A DNA stretch of 9,156 nucleotides from Betaproteobacteria bacterium (GTDB lineage: Bacteria; Pseudomonadota; Gammaproteobacteria; Burkholderiales; Burkholderiaceae_C), in contig VBCQ01000221.1 in NCBI GenBank assembly GCA_005882155.1, forward strand, positions 1 to 9,156, written 5' to 3'. Each line of letters begins with the position of its first letter. Within the stretch, counting starts at the first letter, position 1. Positions 1 through 6,375 of the stretch are shown here, piece after piece. The notes beneath the pieces were generated by a model. That model saw only the letters and a list, made by a program, of their open reading frames with translations, had not been told where the DNA came from and made no database searches. The translations under genes and the position numbers were made by a program.

Positions 1-1
1 C

Positions 2-403
2 AACCTCGTCTCGAACGCGATCAAGTACGCCGACGGCGCCGACGTTCGCATCACCGCCGACGTCTCGAGCGACCCGATGCAAAGCCGCTTGTGCGTGGGC
101 GTCATCGACGCCGGGCCCGGGCTGACGCCGGCGCAGTGCGAGCGTGCGTTCGACGAGTTCGAGCGTGTCGGCGACTCCGCCCAGATCTCCGGCCGCGGCC
201 TCGGCCTCGCCATCTCATGCCAGCTTGCGCAGGCGATGGGCGGCAAGCTGAGTGTGCGCAGCGAGCCGGGCGTTGGTAGCGTCTTCGCGGTCGCGCTGCC
301 GATCACGCCGGTGTGCGGCCAACATCGATCGGCATGGCCGACGAGCGCCTGTATTCAGCGCCCCGCGCTGCGCAATCCGCAATTCCTCAATTCGACTCCT
401 TGA
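2..403 (+). CDS. Sensor histidine kinase, C-terminal ATPase domain (5' truncated by window)
   Basis: The reading frame is open from base 2 and ends at TGA 401-403; the start lies outside the window. The visible part is a GHKL-type ATP-binding domain: the N box (NLVSNAIKYA) is at the very start, followed by the G1 box (DAGPGL), an F-box-like FDEFERV and the G2 box (GRGLGLAI). This is the domain that binds ATP and phosphorylates the conserved histidine of the kinase. The sensor and H-box parts are not visible, so the signal and any partner cannot be named. After the last domain strand (VFAVALPI) there is a tail of about 30 residues rich in Pro, Ser and Arg with no recognisable domain. The last 17 bases overlap the 3' end of the convergent carbonic anhydrase gene. 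No receiver domain follows. Family assignment is firm; subfamily is unknown. Confidence 0.9.
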   Translation, partial: NLVSNAIKYADGADVRITADVSSDPMQSRLCVGVIDAGPGLTPAQCERAFDEFERVGDSAQISGRGLGLAISCQLAQAMGGKLSVRSEPGVGSVFAVALPITPVCGQHRSAWPTSACIQRPALRNPQFLNSTP

Positions 404-1640
404 TCATCCGCCCGCTCGCCGATTGAATCGGCCGCGCATTCATCGGATAGAGCCGAGCGAAGATGCCGATCTGCTCGGCCGAGATCGGCACCGGGTTCTT
501 CATCACCATCCACAGCACGCCTTCGCTGCACGGCGGCGTGGTCAGCGAGCCCATGTAGGTGAAGTAGCTGCGCTCTTCGGGCAGCAGGCCGTTCAAGTCG
601 AGCGTCGCCTTGGCAGCGAGCTCCTCGCCTTTTTCGAGCGGCAGGTTGTTCCACACCGTCTGCACGATGGGCTGCGCGCCGCCGCGCTCGAGCAGCACCG
701 CGACGACGGCGAGGCGGCCCTCGCTGTCCTTGTGGACGAGGTGCGCGACCATGTCGAACTGGCGGCCGTTGATGCGCTCTTCGGACGGGCGATGAAAGTG
801 GAATTGCACGAGCTCGTAGCGCCGCCCCATCACCTCGATCGCGTTGCCGCCGGACACGTTGACCTGCACCGTGTGGCCGTTGTCGATGACGCGGAACGCG
901 CTCGGCTTGTAGTCGAACTGCACCGGATCGAGCTGCAGCTTGATGCCGTCGCGAATGTCGATCGGGCTTTGCCGTGAGCCGGTCGAGCACTTCGCAAACT
1001 CGGGCTTGAGCCGGCCCCAGCTTTCGGGGCCGCCGCTGCCTTGGTAGTCCCAATGCGCGGCGTGCACTGGCGCAGGAGCGGGTGCAGGACGCGGCTCGGC
1101 CGATGGCTTGACCGCGACCATGATGACGGGGGCCGATGCAGCAGTTGCGGGTGCGGCGGGGCGTTGCGGTGTCGCTGCCGCAGACGCCGGTGCCACCGCG
1201 GGAGTCGGCGTTGCCGCCGGCACGCTCGCCGCTGCCGCGACGCGCAGCACGCCGTTCTTCGCTTCGTCGGTTCCTTTCGGCGCGCCGAGCTTTTCGGCGA
1301 TGCGGTCGCGCAGCAGATCGAGCGCGTCGGCTTCGGCTTCCTTGGCCGCCCTCACCGCTTCGGCTTCGGCCTTGGCCTTGCCCTTCTTCTTGTTCTTCTT
1401 CTTGCCGTTCGACGGTTTCGCTTCGGGCACCGGGTCGGGCTTGGGGTCGGCGTCGGGATCGATGGCCGCGACGACCGGCGGCACGTACTCGAACGGCGTG
1501 TCCGATCCGAGCGCCGTCACGCACAGGCTCGCCAGCACCACGCACAGCGACGCCACCACCACCGGTCGGTGGGTGAGGAAGCGCGGCAACGGTGGTAACG
1601 GCGGCAAAGGCGGCAGGCGCAGCATTGGATATTCCGGCAC
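387..1640 (-). CDS. Membrane-tethered alpha-class carbonic anhydrase with long N-terminal spacer
   Basis: Alpha-carbonic anhydrases interconvert CO2 and bicarbonate using a zinc ion. The catalytic domain spans about residues 196-410 of 417. Zinc ligands are His281 and His283 (QFHFH) and His300 (AHLVH). Also visible are the proton-shuttle-like His256 (NGHTVQV), Glu287 (PSEE), Thr367 (SLTTPPC) and Cys218/Cys371, placed as in the usual disulfide of secreted bacterial forms. Residues 1-20 hold a Pro-Leu repeat. Residues 26-44 form one hydrophobic helix without a clear cleavage site, so I infer an inner-membrane anchor with the enzyme in the periplasm. Residues 66-120 are Lys/Ala/Glu-rich and probably helical; 135-192 are Ala/Pro-rich. 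Family members are usually about 220-260 residues, so roughly 190 are extra. The start is GTG at 1640; an in-frame ATG at 1625 would remove five residues, and neither has a convincing ribosome site. The Glu that normally lies two residues before the third ligand is Val298. It is the last gene of the likely HxlR-MFS-CA operon, 63 bases after the transporter. Confidence 0.9.
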   Translation of the reverse strand: MPEYPMLRLPPLPPLPPLPRFLTHRPVVVASLCVVLASLCVTALGSDTPFEYVPPVVAAIDPDADPKPDPVPEAKPSNGKKKNKKKGKAKAEAEAVRAAKEAEADALDLLRDRIAEKLGAPKGTDEAKNGVLRVAAAASVPAATPTPAVAPASAAATPQRPAAPATAASAPVIMVAVKPSAEPRPAPAPAPVHAAHWDYQGSGGPESWGRLKPEFAKCSTGSRQSPIDIRDGIKLQLDPVQFDYKPSAFRVIDNGHTVQVNVSGGNAIEVMGRRYELVQFHFHRPSEERINGRQFDMVAHLVHKDSEGRLAVVAVLLERGGAQPIVQTVWNNLPLEKGEELAAKATLDLNGLLPEERSYFTYMGSLTTPPCSEGVLWMVMKNPVPISAEQIGIFARLYPMNARPIQSASGRMIKESN

Positions 1641-1703
1641 GAGAACGAGGTGTCTCGTCCGGATATCGGCCGCCCGGCGCCGATCTTGAAGCCCGACAGC
1701 CTC

Positions 1704-2909
1704 CTACGTCACGCGCGGCTTGACCCAGATCCAGGCGAACACGCCGATGCTCATCATCAGCGTCGATGCCAGCGCGAGCGCCACCGTGGAGTGCATCACG
1801 AGCGGCGCAATGACGCCGGCGACCAATCCGTTGGCCATGCTGCCGATGAAGGCCTGGAACGATGACGCCATGCCGCGCCGCTCGGGCACCAGGTCGAGCA
1901 CCATCAGCGTCACCACCGGCACCATCAGCGCCCAGCCGAACGCGAAGACCGCGATCGGCAGCAGCGCCCACCAAGCCTGCGGCGTGAACGCGAGGTTCAG
2001 CGCCAGGTTGATGAGCGAGACGACGACCATGATCAAGAAGCCGTGGCGGATCTGGTGCTTCGGCTTGATGCGCCCGGCGAGCCGCCCCGACAGCCACGCG
2101 CCGCCCATGATGCCGGTGATCGTGAGCGTGAAGAACCAGAAGAACTGGCCGGGCCCGAGGTGGAGGTGGTCGCCGAGAAAGACCGGCGCCGACAGCACGT
2201 AGAGAAACATGCCGTTGAACGGGATGCCGCTCGCCAGTGCCAGCATCAGGAAGCGCGGGCTCGACCCCATCTCCCAATAGCCGCGCAGCAGGTTGCGCAC
2301 ATTGAAGCCCTGCATATGCGTCGCGTGCAAGGTCTCCGGCAACAAGCGGTAGTTGGCGGTCCACAGCACCACGCCGACGACGGTCAGGAACCAGAAGATC
2401 GAATGCCAGCCGACATTGACGAACAGGAAGCCGCCGACCATCGGCGCGACGGCTGGCGCAACGCCGAAATAAATCGTCACCTGCGACATCACGCGCTGCG
2501 CGTCGGCCGGCGGGAACATGTCGCGAATCACCGCGCGCGACACGACGATACCGGCGCCCGCCGACATCCCCTGCACCGCACGAAAAAACACCAGCGCGCC
2601 GATATTCTGCGACAGCGCGCACCCGGCCGACGCGAGCGTGAACAGCGCGACGCCCCACAGCACCACCGGGCGGCGACCGAAGCTGTCGGACAGCGCGCCG
2701 TGGAACAGGTTCATCACCGCAAAGCCGAACAGGTAAGCCGACAGCGTCTGCTGCATCTGCACCGGCGTCGCGCCGACCGACTGCGCGATGCCGGTGAACG
2801 CCGGCAGGTAGGTGTCGATCGAGAACGGCCCCAACATGCCCAAGCAGGCCAGCAGCACGGCGAGTGCCCAGCGCGGCGCGCGCCAAAGAAGTTGAGCGTC
2901 GGGGTTCAT
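1704..2909 (-). CDS. Bcr/CflA-type MFS drug efflux transporter
   Basis: This 401-residue inner-membrane protein matches the 12-helix DHA1 drug:proton antiporters of the Bcr/CflA group, which export small toxic molecules using the proton gradient. Helix 1 carries LGPFSIDTYLPA (about 26-37) with the membrane-embedded Asp32 typical of the group. Motif A is at 71-80 (GALSDSFGRR) between helices 2 and 3, Arg110 is in the motif B position (FFRAVQG), and a motif C-like stretch (VAPAVAPMVGG) lies at 150-160 in helix 5. A second conserved loop, DLVPERRGMASS, is at 339-350. The length is normal for the family. The ATG at 2909 lies 15 bases after the stop of the HxlR-type gene and lacks a clear Shine-Dalgarno sequence, so translation may be coupled to the upstream gene. 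The substrate cannot be read from the sequence. Its position behind an HxlR regulator suggests inducible export of a reactive or toxic compound (inference). Confidence 0.92.
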   Translation of the reverse strand: MNPDAQLLWRAPRWALAVLLACLGMLGPFSIDTYLPAFTGIAQSVGATPVQMQQTLSAYLFGFAVMNLFHGALSDSFGRRPVVLWGVALFTLASAGCALSQNIGALVFFRAVQGMSAGAGIVVSRAVIRDMFPPADAQRVMSQVTIYFGVAPAVAPMVGGFLFVNVGWHSIFWFLTVVGVVLWTANYRLLPETLHATHMQGFNVRNLLRGYWEMGSSPRFLMLALASGIPFNGMFLYVLSAPVFLGDHLHLGPGQFFWFFTLTITGIMGGAWLSGRLAGRIKPKHQIRHGFLIMVVVSLINLALNLAFTPQAWWALLPIAVFAFGWALMVPVVTLMVLDLVPERRGMASSFQAFIGSMANGLVAGVIAPLVMHSTVALALASTLMMSIGVFAWIWVKPRVT

Positions 2910-2924
2910 GCAGGAGCGGCGAGT

Positions 2925-3236
2925 TTATCCGCGCGCCTTCCGCCAGCGAACGGCCCACTTCGACAACGGTGTGAAGGCCTCGACCATCTCGCGGCCGAGT
3001 GCGGTCAGGCGGTAGCCGCCTTCAGCGGTGTCGACGAGACCCGCGTCGCGCAGCTCGGTCAGGCGCTGATTCAGCACGGTGGGCGAGAGGTCGCCGCAGC
3101 GCGCTTGCAGCGCTCGAAAGGTCCACGCGCCCTCGCGCAGCTCCCAGATGACGCGCAGCATCCAGCGCCGATGACACAGCTCCATCGCTTCGTTGATCGC
3201 GTGCTTGGCGAACTGCTGGCGTTCGGCGGGCGTCAT
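2925..3236 (-). CDS. HxlR-family transcriptional regulator
   Basis: This is a small winged helix-turn-helix regulator of the HxlR type, which usually binds palindromic DNA as a dimer. From the ATG at 3236 it has 103 residues. The family pattern is visible: Cys21 followed by RRWMLRVIWELREG (where many members have GGKW), then FRALQARCGDLSPTVLNQRL as the recognition region, then TELRDAGLV and a short wing before YRLTALGREM. Several family members sense electrophiles or oxidants through a cysteine at this place; whether Cys21 does so is inference. The frame stays open to an ATG at 3344, but that form would run back through the two palindromes into the divergent gene, and family members are commonly 100-130 residues, so I prefer 3236. 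No strong ribosome site is seen at 3236. It is the first gene of an operon with the exporter and carbonic anhydrase. Autoregulation through the palindromes is likely. Confidence 0.88.
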   Translation of the reverse strand: MTPAERQQFAKHAINEAMELCHRRWMLRVIWELREGAWTFRALQARCGDLSPTVLNQRLTELRDAGLVDTAEGGYRLTALGREMVEAFTPLSKWAVRWRKARG

Positions 3237-3262
3237 GAGGGCAGTCGCGCAGGCGTCGAGTG

Positions 3263-3315
3263 TGGTTGCTACGCTTAATGTAGCATTCCGATCGCTACTG
3301 TTTTGGTAGCAACCA
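3263..3315. promoter_or_regulatory. Paired palindromic operators between HxlR-type and AhpD-like genes
   Basis: Two copies of the palindrome GCTAC-N7-GTAGC are present: site 1 at 3268-3284 and site 2 at 3294-3310, with centres 26 bases apart (3276 and 3302). The outer arms extend into a 10-bp perfect inverted repeat, TGGTTGCTAC (3263-3272) and GTAGCAACCA (3306-3315), centred at 3289. They lie between the two divergent start codons, and site 2 ends just before the Shine-Dalgarno sequence of the AhpD-like gene. Matched spacing and location make binding by the adjacent HxlR-type protein the best explanation. No clean -35/-10 pair was seen for either direction, so exact promoters are not assigned. 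Confidence 0.8.
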
Positions 3316-3328
3316 TCTGGAGCCTCAC

Positions 3329-3889
3329 ATGCCACGCATCGCACCCGTCACCGCGCCCTATTCCGACGCTTTGCAGCAGCGCTTCGCCCGCCTCGTTCCC
3401 GAGGGCATGACGCCGCCGGCGATCTTTCGCGCGGTGGCGCGCAACGAGCCCTTGTTCTTGACGATGGTCGACAGCGGCCTGCTTGGGCCCACCGGCTTGC
3501 TCGACCGGCGCAGCCTGCCGGCTGCGTTGCGCGAGCTGCTGATCCTGCGCACGTGCGTCGCGGCACGCAACGATTACGAATGGCACCTTCACGTCGACAC
3601 GATCTCGGCGCGCATGGGCTTGAGCGAGGCGCAGATCGCCGACACGCGTAGCGCGATCCCTGACGCCGCGCTGTGGCCGGATGCCGAGCGCGCCGCGATG
3701 GCGCTGGTCGACGCGATGGTGCAGCGCCTCGATGTCGACGACGCGTTATACGCCCGCGTTCGCGAGCACCACGACGAACCGACGCTGATCGAGATGACGC
3801 ATTTGATCGGCCTGTACACCGGCGTTGCGATGCTGGTCGCGCTGGCGCGACCCCAAAGCGATGGGTATCGGTCGACGAATAAAGTGTGA
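3329..3889 (+). CDS. AhpD / carboxymuconolactone decarboxylase-like protein
   Basis: The 186-residue product belongs to the alpha-helical AhpD/CMD superfamily. The core signature is LRELLILRTCVAARNDYEWH (68-87) followed by LHV, with Glu69, Cys76, Tyr83-Glu84-Trp85, His86 and His88. Peroxidase-type AhpD proteins need a CxxC pair near the His; here Cys76 is the only cysteine of the protein, so a two-cysteine peroxidase cycle is unlikely. It may be a decarboxylase/hydrolase-like or a purely proton-relay member; the substrate is unknown. The start is well supported: GGAG at 3319-3322 lies six bases before the ATG. The gene is divergent from the HxlR-type gene and shares the double operator, suggesting co-regulation and a detoxification role (inference). 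The TGA at 3887-3889 overlaps the 3' end of the convergent rnpB. Confidence 0.88.
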   Translation: MPRIAPVTAPYSDALQQRFARLVPEGMTPPAIFRAVARNEPLFLTMVDSGLLGPTGLLDRRSLPAALRELLILRTCVAARNDYEWHLHVDTISARMGLSEAQIADTRSAIPDAALWPDAERAAMALVDAMVQRLDVDDALYARVREHHDEPTLIEMTHLIGLYTGVAMLVALARPQSDGYRSTNKV

Positions 3890-4216
3890 AGCGAGCCGAT
3901 AGGCCGGATTCTGTGCGGCCGGTCTTCCTGCGAAGGCCTGCCGTGACCGCCATTCCTCTGGGCCGTGCATCGCTGCAGCGGCTCGGTGCTACCTACCCGC
4001 ACACTCTCCGGGCCGGATCAACGTGTGCCTACTTGGTATTGCTGCGCGTAGAGATTGCCCGTTTCACCCGATGCCTCGCGGCACCGACTCGTCTCTGTTG
4101 CTCTGATCCTCACCTCACGGTGGACAGCCGTTAGCTGCTACGCCGCCCTGCGCAGTCCGGACCTTCCTCCAGCACATCCTCTCGGATCTCGTGCCAGCGG
4201 CGGTCTGGCTCGCTTC
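3888..4216 (-). ncRNA. rnpB: RNase P RNA (M1 RNA, bacterial type A)
   Basis: This is the catalytic RNA that trims the 5' leader of precursor tRNAs, working with the RnpA protein. Read on the - strand, the 5' end GAAGCGAGCC (4216-4207) pairs perfectly with the 3' end GGCTCGCTTC (3897-3888), giving helix P1. The P4 5' strand is at GGAAGGTCCGGAC (4167-4155), with the bulged U at 4161, and the P4 3' strand is in ACAGAATCCGGCCTATCGG (3914-3896). The conserved AGAGCAACAGAGAC is at 4104-4091 and GGTGAAACGGGCAA is near 4067-4054. About 329 nt is somewhat below the roughly 340-380 nt usual in proteobacteria. Mature ends are set from P1 and may differ by a base or two. The 3' end overlaps the stop codon of the AhpD-like gene. 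No terminator hairpin with a U-run is visible downstream. The small open frames here are not genes. Confidence 0.97.
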
Positions 4217-4265
4217 ACGGGATCGATTGTCGCATCGCGAATAAGACGCTGCGCTGCCGGGCTTA

Positions 4266-4340
4266 ATGTTCTAGACGAACGGCGGCACGCCGTCCGGTGA
4301 CGAGCGCTATCGCCTGCTGTTCGAGGCGAGCCCGCTGCCG
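4266..4340 (+). other. In-frame 5' extension of the hybrid kinase, interrupted by an amber codon
   Basis: The frame of the downstream kinase stays open back to position 4275. The residues encoded just before 4341 (ERYRLLFEASPLPL, 4302-4343) are the expected first helix and strand of its PAS domain, so this stretch is coding by character. The only in-frame ATG is at 4266, but it reads ATG-TTC-TAG, a stop at 4272-4274. Between that stop and 4341 there is no ATG or GTG; only CTG codons (4314, 4317, 4335) and the TTG at 4341 are available. A single C-to-T change turning a Gln codon CAG into TAG would explain it, as would a rare start codon or a sequencing error. The 49 bases between 4217 and 4265 must also hold the rnpB promoter. 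Confidence 0.6.
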
Positions 4341-6305
4341 TTGTGGGTGTACGACCTCGAGACCTTGCGGATTCTCGACGTCAACGAAGTCGCGTGCCGC
4401 AAGTACGGCTACAGCCGCGACGAGTTCCTCGCGCTGACGATTCGCGACATCCGTCCGCCCGAAGACGTGCCGCTGGTCGAGGAATCGGTTCGCACGACGC
4501 CCGCGCAGACCTTCAACTCAGGCGTCTGGCGCCATCGCCTCAAGGACGGCACGCTGATCAACGTCGAAATCACCTCGCACGAAATGATCTACATGGGCCG
4601 ACGCACGCGTTTCGTCTGCCCGATCGACGTGACCCAGCGGGTGCGCGCCGAGGCGGCACTGCGCGAACGCGAGGCCGGCCTGCGGCGGGCACAGTTGGTG
4701 GCGCGCCTCGGCCATGTGATCACCGGCCTGGGCGGCGCGTTCGAGAGCTGGTCGGAGAGCTTGCCGCCGCTGGTCGGCCTGGACCCTGAGCAGATGCCGC
4801 GCTCGACGCGCGAGTGGATGAACCAATTGCTGCACCCCGACGATCGCGCCGCGTTTCGCGCCAAGACGCTCGAGGCCGCCGTGACCGGCGCTCGCGTCGA
4901 TGTCGAGTACCGCTTGATCCGCCCCGACGGCAGCATCGTTCACCTGCAGCAGGTGATCGAGCCGCTCGACGGTCACGCCGAAGGGCCGGCTCGCTGGTTC
5001 AGCACCATCCAAGACGTGACCGAGCAAAAGCAGGCCGAGGCGCGGATGCTGCGGCTCAACGACGAGCTCGAGCAGCGCGTGCTCCAACGCACGGCGCAGC
5101 TGCGAGTGACGAACCACGAGCTCGCCGTCGCCAAGGTCTCCGCCGAGCGCGCCAACCGCGCGAAGAGCGAGTTCCTGTCGAACATGAGCCACGAATTGCG
5201 CACGCCGCTGAACGCGATCATCGGCTTCGGCCAATTGCTCAACGCCGCCGACGGCACGCCGCGAACGAGCGAAAAGCAGGCCGCGTTCGTCGGTCACATC
5301 GTCAAAGCGGGGCGCCATCTGCTGACGCTGATCAATGAGATTCTCGACCTCGCGCAGATCGAGGCCGGCCGTCTTTCGATCGTGATGGACCGGTTGCCGC
5401 TGGCCGATGTTCTCGGCGAGTGCGAAGCGATGATCGAGCCGCTGGCAGCGCAGCGCGACATTCATCTGCAGTTCGCCCACCCTGGCGGTGCGACCGTGAC
5501 CGCCGATCGAACCCGGCTCAAGCAGGTGCTGCTCAACCTGCTGTCGAATGCGCTGAAGTACAACCGCGAGCACGGCACCGTCGTCGTCGAATGCAGCCGG
5601 CCGAACGCCGAGCGCGTGCGCATCAGCGTTCGAGATTCCGGCATCGGGCTGCGCGCCGATCAGATCGATGCCTTGTTCCAGCCCTTCAATCGGCTCGGGC
5701 AGGAGGCCGGCACGGCCGAAGGCACGGGCATCGGGCTGGTCGTGACGAAGCGGCTCATCGAGCTGATGGGCGGCGCGATCGGCGCGGCGAGCACGCCGGG
5801 ACGCGGCAGCGAGTTCTGGGTCGAGCTGCGCGCCGGCGATGCGGCGCAGGAATCGATGTCCGCCGTCGCACCCACCACCGCGCACGCCGGTACGAGCACA
5901 GACGAGGCGAGCACGGCCGCGCAAGTCGCAACCGTGCTGTGCGTCGAAGACAACCCCGCGAGCCTGAAGCTGGTTCAGGAGGTGCTCGCCTCCCGTGCCG
6001 ACGTGCAGTTGCTGTCGGCATCGAACGGCAGGCTCGGCGTCGAATTGGCGCGCGCCCATTTGCCGTCGGTGATCCTGATGGACAACAACATGCCCGAGAT
6101 GAGCGGTCGCGAAGCGCAGGCGATTCTGCGCAACGACCCGCGTACCGCCGGCATCCCGATCATCGCGTTGAGCGCGAGCGCGATGGTGGGCGCCGCCGAC
6201 AGCGGGACCGCAGCGGGCTTCTTCCGCTACCTGACCAAGCCATTCGACGTCGCCGACCTGCTCGCCGCGCTGGACGACGCGCTGAAGCTGGTGGCGAGCC
6301 GCTAG
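4341..6305 (+). CDS. Cytoplasmic hybrid sensor histidine kinase (PAS-PAS-HisKA-HATPase-REC)
   Basis: The product senses a signal through PAS domains and passes phosphate from ATP via His to Asp. Residues are counted from the TTG at 4341: PAS 1 at 1-105, lacking its first strand if translation really starts here; PAS 2 at about 125-228; a coiled coil at 230-275; and the H box SNMSHELRTPLN with phospho-His284. The N box is LLNLLSNALKYN (398-408), G1 is DSGIGL (432-437) and G2 is GTGIGL (461-466). A Ser/Thr/Ala-rich linker (500-528) leads to a receiver domain (530-650) with acidic Glu536/Asp537, phosphoacceptor Asp581 (LMDNNMPEMSG), Ser611 and Lys633 (TKPF). All catalytic residues are present. 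No membrane helix is seen, so it is probably soluble and may sense redox, light or a ligand inside the cell. The start is uncertain: coding character continues upstream to 4275, where an amber codon interrupts it. No output domain is attached, so a separate regulator or phosphotransfer protein is needed. Confidence 0.93.
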   Translation: MWVYDLETLRILDVNEVACRKYGYSRDEFLALTIRDIRPPEDVPLVEESVRTTPAQTFNSGVWRHRLKDGTLINVEITSHEMIYMGRRTRFVCPIDVTQRVRAEAALREREAGLRRAQLVARLGHVITGLGGAFESWSESLPPLVGLDPEQMPRSTREWMNQLLHPDDRAAFRAKTLEAAVTGARVDVEYRLIRPDGSIVHLQQVIEPLDGHAEGPARWFSTIQDVTEQKQAEARMLRLNDELEQRVLQRTAQLRVTNHELAVAKVSAERANRAKSEFLSNMSHELRTPLNAIIGFGQLLNAADGTPRTSEKQAAFVGHIVKAGRHLLTLINEILDLAQIEAGRLSIVMDRLPLADVLGECEAMIEPLAAQRDIHLQFAHPGGATVTADRTRLKQVLLNLLSNALKYNREHGTVVVECSRPNAERVRISVRDSGIGLRADQIDALFQPFNRLGQEAGTAEGTGIGLVVTKRLIELMGGAIGAASTPGRGSEFWVELRAGDAAQESMSAVAPTTAHAGTSTDEASTAAQVATVLCVEDNPASLKLVQEVLASRADVQLLSASNGRLGVELARAHLPSVILMDNNMPEMSGREAQAILRNDPRTAGIPIIALSASAMVGAADSGTAAGFFRYLTKPFDVADLLAALDDALKLVASR

Positions 6306-6375
6306 CAAGGGCCAGCACCGAGGTGCTAAGGTCGATCGTCAACCACGCCCGCCACTGGACGAATAGGAGACTGCC

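Noticed and set aside
300..403. Tail of the partial kinase as the remnant of a lost receiver domain or a frameshift
   Set aside because: No receiver motif was found in any frame of this short stretch; an ordinary unstructured tail explains it.
418..432. Palindrome GCCGATT-G-AATCGGC
   Set aside because: It lies inside the carbonic anhydrase coding region, its one-base loop is too tight for a terminator, and no U-run follows. Probably chance.
355..2958. Open frame of 867 codons on the - strand
   Set aside because: It overlaps the carbonic anhydrase and the transporter on the same strand in another frame, is very Arg-rich and shows no domain. It arises from the high GC content.
2043..3278. Open frame of 411 codons on the + strand
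   Set aside because: It is antisense to the transporter and HxlR genes, with a low-complexity His/Arg-rich product and no motifs.
4217..4267. Possible rnpB promoter elements on the - strand (TTATTC or GACAAT as -10)
   Set aside because: Neither has a good -35 at the right distance, and the implied start sites disagree. A promoter must be near here, but its position is not supported.
3886..4300. Small open frames on both strands
   Set aside because: The stretch is explained by rnpB, which has clear helices and conserved cores; the frames have no protein character.
4518..6308. Open frame of 596 codons on the - strand
   Set aside because: It is antisense to the hybrid kinase, whose domains are complete. 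The translation is Arg/Gln/His-rich with no family signature.
6314..6327. Small hairpin AGCACC-GA-GGTGCT after the kinase stop codon
   Set aside because: The stem is short and no T-run follows, so a rho-independent terminator cannot be claimed.
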